DNA of 64,000 bases from Anas platyrhynchos. Lineage: Eukaryota > Chordata > Aves > Anseriformes > Anatidae. The notes beneath the pieces are model-generated. The model made no database searches. It saw only the letters and a list, made by a program, of their open reading frames with translations, and was not told the origin of the DNA. This document shows positions 1-10,990 of the stretch, in pieces. Positions within the stretch are counted from its first letter, which is position 1. Every line of letters begins with the position of its first letter. The position numbers and the translations under genes were made by a program. The stretch is from the NCBI RefSeq assembly GCF_047663525.1, contig NC_092591.1:48647501-48711500 (forward strand), written 5' to 3'.

Positions 1-735
1 GCTAAGGATCTTAACTACCTTAGCAGGATAGTGTGTCTACCTGGTTACATAGTTGAAACTATTTCCAATAGATTTAAATTCAGGAAACCTTCTTGGGTAT
101 GTGGATTTATTTATTTTTATTTTTTTTTGTAAATAGGATGACTGAAATGTTGTACCTGACACTTCCCAAGCAGGTTGTTTCAGCAGATTCCCAAAAGCCT
201 TTCTGAGAGACTGCAATGTCCTTTACCTACATTGTTGAACTGAAGTAGCAGCACTCAAAGGCTATAATCACAATTCACACTAGATGCTTAAACACAAAGA
301 ACCTGGATTAGCTATGCCTTTTGCAATCAGTAAAAATACTTCAAAAGAAAGGGCACAGTGCTAGCAAAACATTCTCGTTTGAAAAAAAAAAAAAGGGCCT
401 CAGTTTTGGAGCTCACTCCATTCTCTTAACTAGAGAAACTGAAGTCTTTTGATAGCAGAAAGTCTTCCCTATATAACAAGTTCTCAAAATGAACCAAGAC
501 AAACTATGGAGGAGAATTGACAGTTTTATATTTCACGGGCTTTACTTCTTTATTTCCTGAATTGAAATGGAATTAGTATCAGTTCACACAATTACAGTTA
601 TATTACCAGCACACGTCAAAACCTCCCAGAGTGCTACCTAAGTATTTTATGCAGAATTATCTTTTGGACACAAACTGCTTTTGAAACTTGTAATTGACCT
701 GATGAGTTGAGCAGCGTATATATGCTATTTCTTAC
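1..735. other. Intron of the giantin-like gene (left edge)
   Basis: AT-rich sequence below the donor at 735. I find no further exon in it; it holds only short T and A homopolymer runs. Confidence 0.6.
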
Positions 736-3700
736 TTTCAGTTGCTGGTCCTTGGCATCCAGTTCTTTTTGCAGCACATCTATCACCTGAGTCCTTCCTA
801 GCATGACTTCTTCCTTTTCATGGAGCTTCTGCTTCAAGGCCTTCAGTAGCTAGGAAAAAAAAACTCAAGCTATCAATAAAGGGATTAAAATTTTCAGAGG
901 AAAAAAAATAAGTATTATGTTTAGTTTCCCACCCAGACTTCTGAACTGCATCACAGAGCTTATTAATTACATGTTTCTAAACTACCACAACTATCTAAGT
1001 CAAAGCAAGCAACCGAGTTTCCAAAGCAACATACCTGTTCTAGGTCAGCACTTGCATCAGATTTAGCAACTAATTTAAAGAGCTCCTGTTCATGTTTTTT
1101 TCTCTGTGCTTCCAATTCCTTTTCCTTTTCCTGGATTATATTTTGAAATACACGTACCTGAAAACACGAAGAAAGTAAATATGAAACCAGTCCACAAAGG
1201 TACATTAAAAGTACACTGGCTTGTCTAAATAAAGGTACAGCAAGATAATGTATTCTTGCTTCCACTTACCAGTAAACACAGTAATCACTGACTGATTACT
1301 GAAGTCAGTGGCCCATAAACCTCCAACTTGCATGAAATTTGCCTCGATTCTACAGTAACAAACTTTAAATGAAAAGGCCTGTAACGCTGATTTTTGTTTA
1401 ACACCACAGATCTACACCTTTTAAGATGCTATCATTCTGATACTTCTTTCTTCTAAAAGATTACACTGTTCATAATAATTTCTAGCAGGTTTAAATCAAA
1501 TAAGCCCAAATAGCTTTGAAACCTAGCCACCTCTTCCTACTCAAGAACTTGCATTCTTCTTCCAGCATCTTTGTTAGCTATCTTACTTTTATAAGAACTA
1601 GATGTATCTTTTGGAATCTTGCTAATGATATTTTGAATTAAAATTCAAGATTTTTTTTTTAAGATAAGCAGGTTTTTTTTTCACATGAAGTCCTACTCAG
1701 ATTTGTATTTCAGTGATCACATTGTGCTAGCCACAATGGCTTTCAGTCTCAGCTGTTTGTCTTTTTCTTTATTTCTTCTATCAAAACATGCAATGTTGTG
1801 CTACTGAACAGGTATGCTAATATTCAGGATCAAAAGTACCAGATAAAATAAACTCAGGCATCAAATAATATAGGAAATATGGAGATCAATAGTTTCATAC
1901 ATGGTAGAACAAATTCTGAGGGATCAAGCACATCACGTTAAAATCTAAATTCCTTACAGTTGTGCTGAAACTCCCTTGGAAGTTAAATCTCAGATTTATC
2001 ATGATATGCTATCAACACCAAAGAATGGATAACATGCTCCCTAGATTCTTTTTTCTTTTTAAGTGGTGTTTCTTTTTCTTTTTTTCCTTTTTAATTGTTA
2101 TTTTAAAAAAAGATGTTTGTCTTGGCCTGTTAATCAGCCTCGAACTTCTAGAATAGTTCCCCATTATGTATACCAAACTCCACCACCTATTTTTCAAAGT
2201 TAGGAGGAAAACAATGTATTTCAATGCTCTCCTGCTAAGAAGTGCATCAGTTAGCTCACAGCACAAATGAAAGTGGTCCGTCAAACAGCCACATTACACT
2301 AAGAATGGTTAAATAACCCCAAAACACTACTAGCCACTGCACGCGTGCACTTTTGCACCTTCAGGTGTAGTGCCAAAAGGAAGACAGGCTTGGAGGTTCT
2401 TCAACCACAATGCTGCACAACTCACTTCACTCATAGTATGTCATACTATCTCCTCTGTGCACAAACATCAGCCTCATCCTTAAAATTCTTCTTGGCACAA
2501 TAATTTCATTTTCAATAATTATCTGTACAAACCATCTACTTACTGACTACTTCATTATTCTTACTTCATCTGATTGCCATATAGACCTTAACTCAAGAAT
2601 CACTAAAAATTAAGAATGGCATTTCTCATTTATTGAAATAGCAATACTACAGTCAAGATAACCATATCTTCCACCAACAAATGTAAATATTTCTAGAGTG
2701 TTTACTTACATTTTCTATATATGCAGCTTCCATTTCTTGGAAACGTTCTCTTTCATTGCTCTGAACAGTTTTAAGACTCTCAATCTGTTCCTGGAACAAG
2801 CTACATTTTTCTTCACTGTCTCCAACCTTCTTGGTAAGGTTCTGAACAAGAATCTGCATGCTTTGCAGTGAAGATTCTTTAATGGACAGCTCATTCTTTA
2901 GAATGCAAACCATTAGAAAATTAGAAGAATGGGCCCAGAAAAAACACCCACCACCCAGCCCTCCCTCAGGCAAGCAACATTAAACTAGAAGCTCAGGTTT
3001 GGTTTTAATTTGAGTGAAATTTCTCATCAGATTTAAAAGTCAGTAAAACTCTTATTATTTAGTCAGTATTATTACTGACTAAAGTAAATAATTATATACA
3101 TATTAAAATAAATGAAAATAATCAATGAAGAAATTGTAGTCACATGAATAACTGCTGGTAATTTGTGCTTCAGAGAAGGATCAACCATACAACATCAGAA
3201 CTGTTTAATTCTTTGAAACCTCTGTGGAGGTTTTATATCTGAGATGACAACATACCTTCAATTCTTCATTGGGCAAGAGTATTTCATTGGCAGTACCACC
3301 TGATCCACAGGCTATCTGTAAATCAATGATATAGGCATCTCTTTCAGCTAACTTTTTTTCTTTCTCTGCCAGCATGGCATCCATTTCAGTCCCCCGACAG
3401 CGCTGAGCCTCCAATTCAGCATTCTGAAAATGAAAAGACAACACTACATGTAATCTGTATCTCTAGCACAGTTTGCATCACCACCATAGTACCTATTTTA
3501 GGGTACAGAAAAAATTACAATCATATTTATAATTTGGTTCAATTTTAACTCTAACATTTAATGACTGAGCCTGTTTCTCTCTGAAATTCTGCAGTACTCA
3601 CTTTCCTGCCACCTTCCAGTCAACAATAACGTCCACAAAATACATCACTGTTACAAACTGTAACGCAAAATCATTCTTTGTATTTCTTCCTGTCATTAGC

Positions 3701-6700
3701 TATTTTTGCAACAAGCAAAACTGAAGCAAAACATTTTAATTCAAATTCAAAAGAAGACTTAAAGATAACTAACCCACACAGTTCATACAGTGTTTCCTTT
3801 CCTATTTATTTTCAAACTACTATTAAAAGCATGCTTGAGGATACAATGTTAACTGAAAACACAATGAAAGAATTCTCACTGTATTTGTTCAGGCAGGTTG
3901 TAGCACATAACCTCTGTTTTCTCAACCCAAAACTTTCTCAGAATATCTCTTTAGTCTTTAAATATAATCCTACACCACAGATGTGAAAAAACATATACTC
4001 AGCATCATATAAAACACCACCTTTTTTTGTAGCTCTTCATTTTTTTGTGTGATCTGGGATTCTAGTTCTTCAATTCTCCTTCTCAGCACCAATATTTTCC
4101 CACGATTTGCTGCAGCATTTTCCTGGTCACCATCTCTTGATGCCTGCAAAAACAGGGATTTTCACATTCCATAAATAAGTAGAGACTGACTTCATTACTT
4201 CTACCTGTTCAGACAATACTGGTGAAATAAAGTGGTCTTGTAGTTTGTATTCCCATTCTCTTATATATTAAGTATTCCAAGTAGAAGCTAAACAAAGCAG
4301 GCACAGTATTTTTATCAAACTAGTAAAAATGTTAATATTTAAATTATTGATGGTAATTATTAATTATGCAAGGTGGACTGAAACGTACAAAAATGGTATT
4401 CATTTCCTCTGGCCACTGTAACCCACACAATCTGGCACGCATAACCAATATAACTCAGGAAAAAGAAAAAAATATTGGGGGGCGAAGTTAACTGAATTCC
4501 TCCTAAACACAGTGTTTCCAATCAGAATTCAGTAGGTACAACTACTGGATTATAGAAACGGCCTGCCATTACAAAAGAAATCAAACCCAATTGCTAAAAC
4601 TATGTCTTCCTAGAAAAATTGGTAAGATGTAAATAATTAGCCACTGCATGTTTTTGAGGACACACAGGAACTTCAACAGACTGATCTGCTTTTATTCCAC
4701 TTTATCATATTTTTAAAAAATACTGAAGTCTCACTACAGTTATGTTATAAGTTGTATGTCATTAAAATATACTACTTTAAAGAAAATCTCTACTAACATG
4801 ACTGCATTAATAAAAACAAATTTAAAAATCTTTGTTCATGGTAAAACAATTGTAACTTAAATGAGAAATTACTACTCTTACTCTAAATTTTGCTACCAAG
4901 GCCATTCTTATATTTCCATTATTGTCTTTGATATTTAAATAACAAGCTAGCCGTGTTTCTATTTCTTCTCAAAAAGCTTATCTTCATGTGTTAAGAGTTT
5001 GAGCCAGTAATAAGATGAAAACCAGTAAGATTTTTTTTTTAATAAAACAATTTGAAAGGAATGTACGATTTCCTAAATTTCTATAGAAAGATAAAAAGAA
5101 TTAGATAGAAACACACAGATGGACAGACAGCAGCTACAAAGTCTACCTTAATCCTAACCTGACTCAGCTCAACATTTGGACTTCAATTCCATATGCAAGT
5201 CCAGCACAATAACATGTCTACTTTCAAATGTAAAGACACTTACCTTTTTTTGTTCTGCTTTTTCCTCTAACCCTCCTGCTGCTGCTAACTGTTTCTTAAG
5301 TTCTTCCAGTTGTGAGGTTAATGATGCAACCTTGGCTTTGTTTTGCAGCTTCACTTTGGAAAGTTTGGCATCAGCAGATTCTCTCTCCTCCTACAAACAT
5401 TAGAGTCATGAAGGGCTTAAATTAGCTACCTGAACAACTGCATCCTTCAAGTCTCCCATTTAAAAAAGAAAAAAGAAAAAAAAAAAAAGAGAAACAAAAA
5501 CATAAATCTAAAGTAATTACAAAAAAAAAATAATCTTTCCCCTGAAGAGACTGCTGCCTGTGCAATATCCAAATTCAATTACAATTTTGGAACACTGTCC
5601 CTGGAGGTATTTAAAAGATGTGTAGATGTGGTGCTTAGGAATACGGTTTAGTGCCAGACTTGGCAGTGTTAGGTTAACGGTTGGACCTGATAATCTAAGT
5701 GATTCTATGAAGATGCATTGGCAAAAAGCTGTAATGCCCAGGAAACAACAGCTAATTGTAACCAATGCTTCCTTGGGTTCCTGAAGTTTTTATAACTGAC
5801 TGTTAAACTTGTCTACAAGAACAGCATATGATAAACAGGACTGATGTGGTTTTTTTTAAACTGTGTCTTTGACAAAAATATATACACGGTACCTTTAACT
5901 GATTATCTTTATTTCGAAGCTCAGCATCCTTCTCTCGGACAAGCTCCTTTAGCTGAGTTACCAGCTGTTCAGTACTTGTCAGCTGTTCAGTCAAATCTGT
6001 CACCGACACGTTTCCTGCATCTTGTGACCCTGCAGCCTGCAGACATTAAGCATATTTTGAACAAGCAAGATAGTGCAGACAATAATCCTTGTGCCATCAC
6101 CTTTTTTTAAAACATATTCAGCAAATCTTATTAGAATGCAATGTTAAAACATACATATACTGTATGGACACGTACCAGACTGTTTTGAACTGGTCTGTCA
6201 GATACAGTAGCAGAAGGGTTTATATAAAACCATGTAAAATAGAACATATAACATAATTGTAATAATATGATTTCATCTGTGTAGAAACACTCTTCATTGT
6301 ACTATGATTCAGTCAGACCACTACAATTACTTGATCATTTGTGCACAAACAAGTAATCCCTGTATTTTGCCATCTCAGAAATTCCTTGCAGTTTCTTTCT
6401 TTTCTTAATCCTTATATAGCTATTTCTGTATTATAAATTCTTTTGAACAGCAACTTTCCCCTCTGTCTCTGAAAGTCATCTAACATCTGTATGGAATAAT
6501 AATGAAAAAAGAAAAAAAAAAAGTTTTAACAATTTCAAGCAGATCTACCTAACTCCACTTGAGACTTTAAATCACAGCTTTATTTTTTTAAGGAATCGGG
6601 GAAAATAAAAAAGCAATATCCCTCAATATCCCTCACCTTTCCATCAATAAGACATTTCTTAAAATAAACTTGAACGTAACTACAGCAATAGTTCACTTAA

Positions 6701-7227
6701 AGGAAAAAAAGGGAGGAGGGGATGACATCACTTTTGAATGAATAAGAAAAGGCCATAAAAATAATTAATAGCCATACTGTATGTTGACATATTTAATGTA
6801 CAAGGACTTGATTTCCTTATCTACTGGATTTTCATTATAATATCTAGCAGTAGTGTCACTGAACCTAGTGGCAACAAAATATTTTAGTAACATGCTATGC
6901 GCAAAACACACACTTGGGATAAAGTCTATGTAATTCTTACAGATGCTCTCTTAAAGCAAGTTAAGCATAATGAAGATGAATATAGTAGTCATGTTACGCA
7001 AGGATTAAATATCGAGCAAGAACCCAACTTGACTTTTAGAGTCCTAAAAGTGAATCACAGTGAAACCAGTTAAGCAACTTCTTTATGACAGAGCAAACAT
7101 ATATGATTAGTAGATCATCAGTTAAGGGTTCTGTATGTCAGAAGTTCTTAAGAAATTATTATCTTAAAAGAAATGCAGTACTTACAGCTTTGGAAGGAGA
7201 ATCATCTCCACTACCCCATTTCCACAT
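736..7227 (-). CDS. Giantin (GOLGB1)-like coiled-coil protein, 5' part (partial, runs off the left edge)
   Basis: Eight coding exons can be chained with AG/GT borders: 7186-7227 (ATG to donor), 5893-6036, 5244-5390, 4021-4143, 3256-3423, 2710-2895, 1035-1157 and 736-849, giving 349 residues before the gene leaves the window. The protein starts [14 protein letters not shown] and is then almost entirely charged heptad-type sequence (E/K/Q/L-rich coiled coil) with no enzyme motif. The second and third exons align well with the N-terminal region of giantin as I remember it: [16 protein letters not shown] followed by [15 protein letters not shown] and KAKVASL. Giantin is a Golgi membrane tether of COPI vesicles; the transmembrane tail expected at the far C-terminus would lie off the window. 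Every coding exon is a multiple of three in phase 0. The 4021 donor (GTGGTG) is weak. Gene and frame are secure; the family call is by recall, and it may be a paralogue rather than GOLGB1 itself. Confidence 0.8.
1158..5892. other. Introns of the giantin-like gene between the listed exons
   Basis: The introns between exons in this span are AT-rich with homopolymer tracts. The longer ones (1158-2709 and 4144-5243) contain no exon-like open frame in the coding orientation and no recognisable repeat. The intron 5391-5892 holds a CR1 fragment listed separately. Confidence 0.6.
5588..5712 (+). mobile_element. CR1-type LINE, 3' fragment
   Basis: The stretch reads in CR1 orientation: an 'ACTGTCCCTGGAGGTATT' block, a 'GGTTGGACCTGATAATCT' block, and an end in 'GTGATTCTATGA', the hallmark avian CR1 3' terminus. 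It is 5'-truncated and diverged, antisense to the host gene, inside its intron. Left border approximate. Confidence 0.8.
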
Positions 7228-7240
7228 AGTTTCAAGATAG
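7228..7240 (-). other. 5' UTR part of exon 2 of the giantin-like gene
   Basis: The acceptor CATAG lies just above 7240 and 13 bases of leader precede the ATG at 7225-7227. The frame is open through these 13 bases (encoding Y-L-E-T before the Met), so translation from an upstream in-frame start in exon 1 cannot be fully excluded, but the ATG is the first one in the spliced leader that I can support. Confidence 0.55.
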
Positions 7241-9040
7241 CTATGAAAAAACAAATGAAACAATACATTAGTAAATGTTGGTGACTCAGGTAACTTTAAT
7301 TAACTGGTCCTTCTCTCTGGGTATTTCAAAGTAAAATACTCAATTCTAACTTTAAGCGTTTGTTAACAGCTCCATCACATTACTAGCTGCTGAGAAATAA
7401 TGTAATTATGTATAAAATATGCATGTTATGCCTTTTCTAAAGACTTGTTGTTAGTAAAATGTCAATACTATCAAAAAAAATCCAAGAAAGTATTTAAAAT
7501 TTAAATGCCATAAGTATTACTCAGCATAGTTGCTATTTCCATATATAAATAAAAGATACGAGCCACTTAAAGTTCACTAATATTTAACCTGACTTTAAAC
7601 ATTCTGCCTGCCACTGCAATGTGACAGGGATTATATCAATGCATATTTCTATAAAACCCTACACAACGACTGAAAGCCTTAAAGAACACCATACTGCATT
7701 AATTGCCATGACTGCTTTCATCAGGAAAATGACATGAGTGTTGTAACCCGAGGTCACTGATCGGCATATTAAATGCTAGCAACTAAACCTCCAGGCAAAC
7801 AAGCATTCCTTGCTTCTTCTGCTCTGAACCAAGCACCACGTATTTCTAAATGGTACCAACGTACCAGACATACCTGTAATTACAGCCTCAGACCATGGAA
7901 AGCTGCAGTCTCACAATAAACAGAAGTACAGGCTCTAACACAGCTCTCTAAGAAGCAAAATCCTACAGACCAAGTAGGTAGAAGGCAGCTCTAAGGATAA
8001 GAACAATACTGAACAACAGCAACAAGCTTGGCTGAGAAAAAAATGGACAAAGTCTTTAAAATAGCCAATGCAGTAAATACCAAACTGTGTCAAGGAGATG
8101 TACATTAAGAGCAGACTAATGTATATTGCTCTGCCTCTGTATAATAATTCTGAAGAGCAGCATGAAGTAAGAAGCAAAGCTGTACTTCAGTAATTTTCAC
8201 TCTCAACTAGCAACATCCAGAGGAAAATAATCCATCCTTTCTAATCTGTATTACATACTTTTGAAATATGTATGCACAGATCAGTCAGTGGTACTGAATT
8301 TGGAAGAGTTTATTATAAACGTTAGCACATAGCTTTCCTTAAAAGGTATGCAGAATGATAGCAGAGACTGCTTTTAAAGATGGTTATATTTTCAATGCTA
8401 AAAGCAGGAATCACAGAGTGCACTCTGTGGCCTATGTTATCTACAAAGGTCAAAATGGATTACGCTAAGAATCTTTTCTAACATTAAAATCAACAAGCAA
8501 GCTGCGGGCTTGGGGACAGAAATTATACAACTTAGAAGTAGAAACCCCACCCATAACTCCTCCAGAGCTGTAACATCAAATCTGCTCTCTGCAAAAAGCT
8601 CATTTCCAGACACATTAAAGGGTTACCCATGTACAAAGTGGAGTAAAATGACTCACTAGATGTAATCACAGCGCATTTCCATTTTACTAATGGCTATTTT
8701 AGCTCATTTACAGCTTTGACTGATGCAATCACTTTTGGTCACTTCACGTGCCAGCATTCCTACCTGAATACCTCAACTGCTACCTTCTGATGTGTTTTTG
8801 TTTATACAACGGATAGTAAATATTGACAAGCTTTCCAAATCAAGCTGGGAAACAAAACTGAACAGACTTCCCTTAGCCAGCATAAAGTCAACCAATGATG
8901 ATTTTTCGTTTTTTTATATAGACAGCCAATTAGAGCACCGAAGATGGCAGAGCTGCAATTGGAACGCTCAGCACAGTCCCTTCTGCTTGCAGGATCGCCT
9001 AAACAGAATTTAACCAAGTTGCCTATCATCATTTTCCTTC

Positions 9041-9120
9041 CTTTGGCAGCCTACTTCCTGAACATAGCACCACCAGTTATCTTTGGCAGCCTACTTCCTG
9101 AACATAGCACTACCGGTTAT
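9041..9120. repeat. Tandem duplication of a 40-bp unit
   Basis: Positions 9041-9080 and 9081-9120 are the same 40-base unit (beginning CTTTGGCAGCCTACTTCCTG) differing at only two bases. Two copies only; a recent slippage or duplication event. Confidence 0.95.
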
Positions 9121-9327
9121 CAAGTATAAGAGAAGCAGGGAATCCAAATCCTCTGTGACTATATTCTCTGGGAAGTTTTTGCTGTGATAGATCATTCGTC
9201 TTTCCCCAGTAAGTTCAGATTGCTTGTCCTCAATTTCAATGTCCCACACTGTTTCATCGCTGCCAGTGTATCTCATCCCACTCTTCATCTTGCATATCCC
9301 GCTGTGTTGATAATCATTCTTTGCCAT
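9091..9327 (-). other. Orphan open reading frame in intron 1 (78 codons)
   Basis: The frame runs from an ATG at 9327 and is fairly protein-like in composition (for example SDETVWDIEIEDKQ) for an AT-rich intron. It has no recognised domain or clear splice context. Its C-terminal end overlaps the 40-bp duplication, which argues against a conserved gene. It could be a chance frame, an alternative first exon of the host gene, or a decayed retrocopy. Confidence 0.15.
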
Positions 9328-10479
9328 GCACTATACGTTCATTTCCCTTGATCTCTTCTTCACTGAAGAACAACAGGCAGGACACTTGAACCCTACACAA
9401 ATTCCAGGAGATAAAACAAAGGACTGCTGAATTTTACAAAACCAGCTACTCCTGATGCTTAAAGTACAGCTGAGGTTTCAGCTCTTAACACAACAGGATG
9501 CAACCAAAGAGGAGAGTCCCATTGGCAGCTGTGGCTTCATCTTCTTCCATTCTCTTTGTCCAGCTCTAGCTGCAGCCAAATCCAGCTATAAAAAAGTACT
9601 AACCGTGTATTCACCTGGATAGCTTCCAGGCCTGCTTGCTTCCCTGAGTCAGGCAAACACAGGGCCTACCACAAGAGGCAATCAGGGGCGCACAAAAGCA
9701 GACGGGGACACATTTCAGCAGCAGGTCATACTTAGGTGGTCAAAGAACCCCCACAGCTTGAGAGTTAACAATCTACAGGGTAGACTACAGAAACGTGACG
9801 TTACAAACGCCTCCTCAGATGATTAGGAATGCTGACAAACAGTCCCCTGACTTCCACAGAACTACACACATTTGCCTAACCTTCCCCACGTCTGTTCAAA
9901 GTCATTCTGGTATAATAGCTTCAAAGAGCACTCATTTGAGGTCTCACTACAAAGGTGCTACAGAAGGTCTTTTCCCTCTGCTCTTGCAGAAAGACTATAT
10001 TAGAAAACAGGCAGCATCCTCTCCTCTTACTGCCAAGGGATGTAATGGTAGCCCCCGTGCTCTTCTTTTAACAGGGCAGCAGTAAAAAGGCTCCCAATAG
10101 CAGTATGTGAAAACTTAGGCAAGTGTTTTATTATTTTAGATGTATTTCCTAGAATGACTGTGCTTTAAACACGGACACTGAAAGCAAAGCATTTTCAGGT
10201 ATGTTTCCTCACTGCAACTGCACATTTCACATTTACCCATAGATCTGCCTATGCGATGGCCTGCCAGGACATCAACCCTCCTGCCGAACCAAGAGAATTT
10301 AACATTTATATAGCTGTTGTGCAAATAACGCAGCTATTTCTCAACAAGATCACACTTTCCCCTAGAAACCAATCCCCCTGCTGGGCCCAACACCCTCGCC
10401 TCCTGCAGGAACTGGCCTCCATCAGCAGAGACATAAAGCAGGAGCACAGGGCCTGCAGCAAAGGGCAGGTGCAATGGGG

Positions 10480-10990
10480 CAGGTGCAGGGGGGGTGGGCA
10501 GGAGCCTCCTCCCGGCCCCTTTTTAGCGGGGTCCCCGCTTTGCCATGGGACCTCCGGGGACGCGGTGCCGGGAGCAGGCAGCCGGGGCCCCCTCCCCGCC
10601 CCAGCCACCCCCGGAGGCTGCAGCCGGGGCTGCGGGGCCGGCTTCGGGCCCAGCGCCGCCACCACCACCCCGTAGAGCCGGGCGGGCCCCGCGTCCCCCC
10701 GCAGCCAGCGGGGAGGCGGCGCCGTGCGGCCCCACTCACCTGCCGGGGGGCGGCCGGGCCGGGCCGGGCCGGGCCGGGCTCAGCCGCCGCCGCTGCCTCC
10801 TCCTCCTCCTCCGCCGCCGCCTCGGCAGCTCCCCCGGGCTCGGCAGCACGGCCCGGCCCAGCCCAGCGCCAGGCGGCTCCGGCAGCGCCACCGGGCGGAG
10901 CGGAGGAGCCCCGGGGCTGAGGGGAAGGGAGAGCAGAGGGGACGGGAACGGCGCTCCCCGGGGGAAAATGGCTCCCGGGGCAGGCGGGCG
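10480..10990. promoter_or_regulatory. CpG island promoter of the giantin-like gene
   Basis: About 500 bases are strongly GC-rich and dense in CpG, in sharp contrast to the AT-rich flanks. The island includes a GGGCC pentamer run at 10755-10779 and a CCG/CCT triplet-rich stretch at about 10781-10820. It covers the proposed first-exon donor at 10740. Long open frames on both strands here are composition artefacts. Confidence 0.75.
10740..10960 (-). other. Non-coding first exon of the giantin-like gene (upper border approximate)
   Basis: A strong minus-strand donor, GGCAG|GTGAGTG, sits at 10740/10739 inside a CpG island, and no other minus-strand gene between here and CD59 could own it. Splicing to the acceptor above 7240 would give intron 1 of about 3.5 kb. 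The transcription start is not visible: there is no TATA box, as expected for a CpG promoter, so the upper limit near 10960 is a guess. Confidence 0.5.

Larger units (their letters stand above)
7241..10739. other. Intron 1 of the giantin-like gene
   Basis: About 3.5 kb. From 7.3 to 8.8 kb I see nothing but AT-rich sequence. From 8.9 to 10.1 kb composition is more balanced and holds a 40-bp tandem duplication (9041-9120) and an orphan minus-strand open frame (9091-9327). No repeat family is recognisable. Confidence 0.55.
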
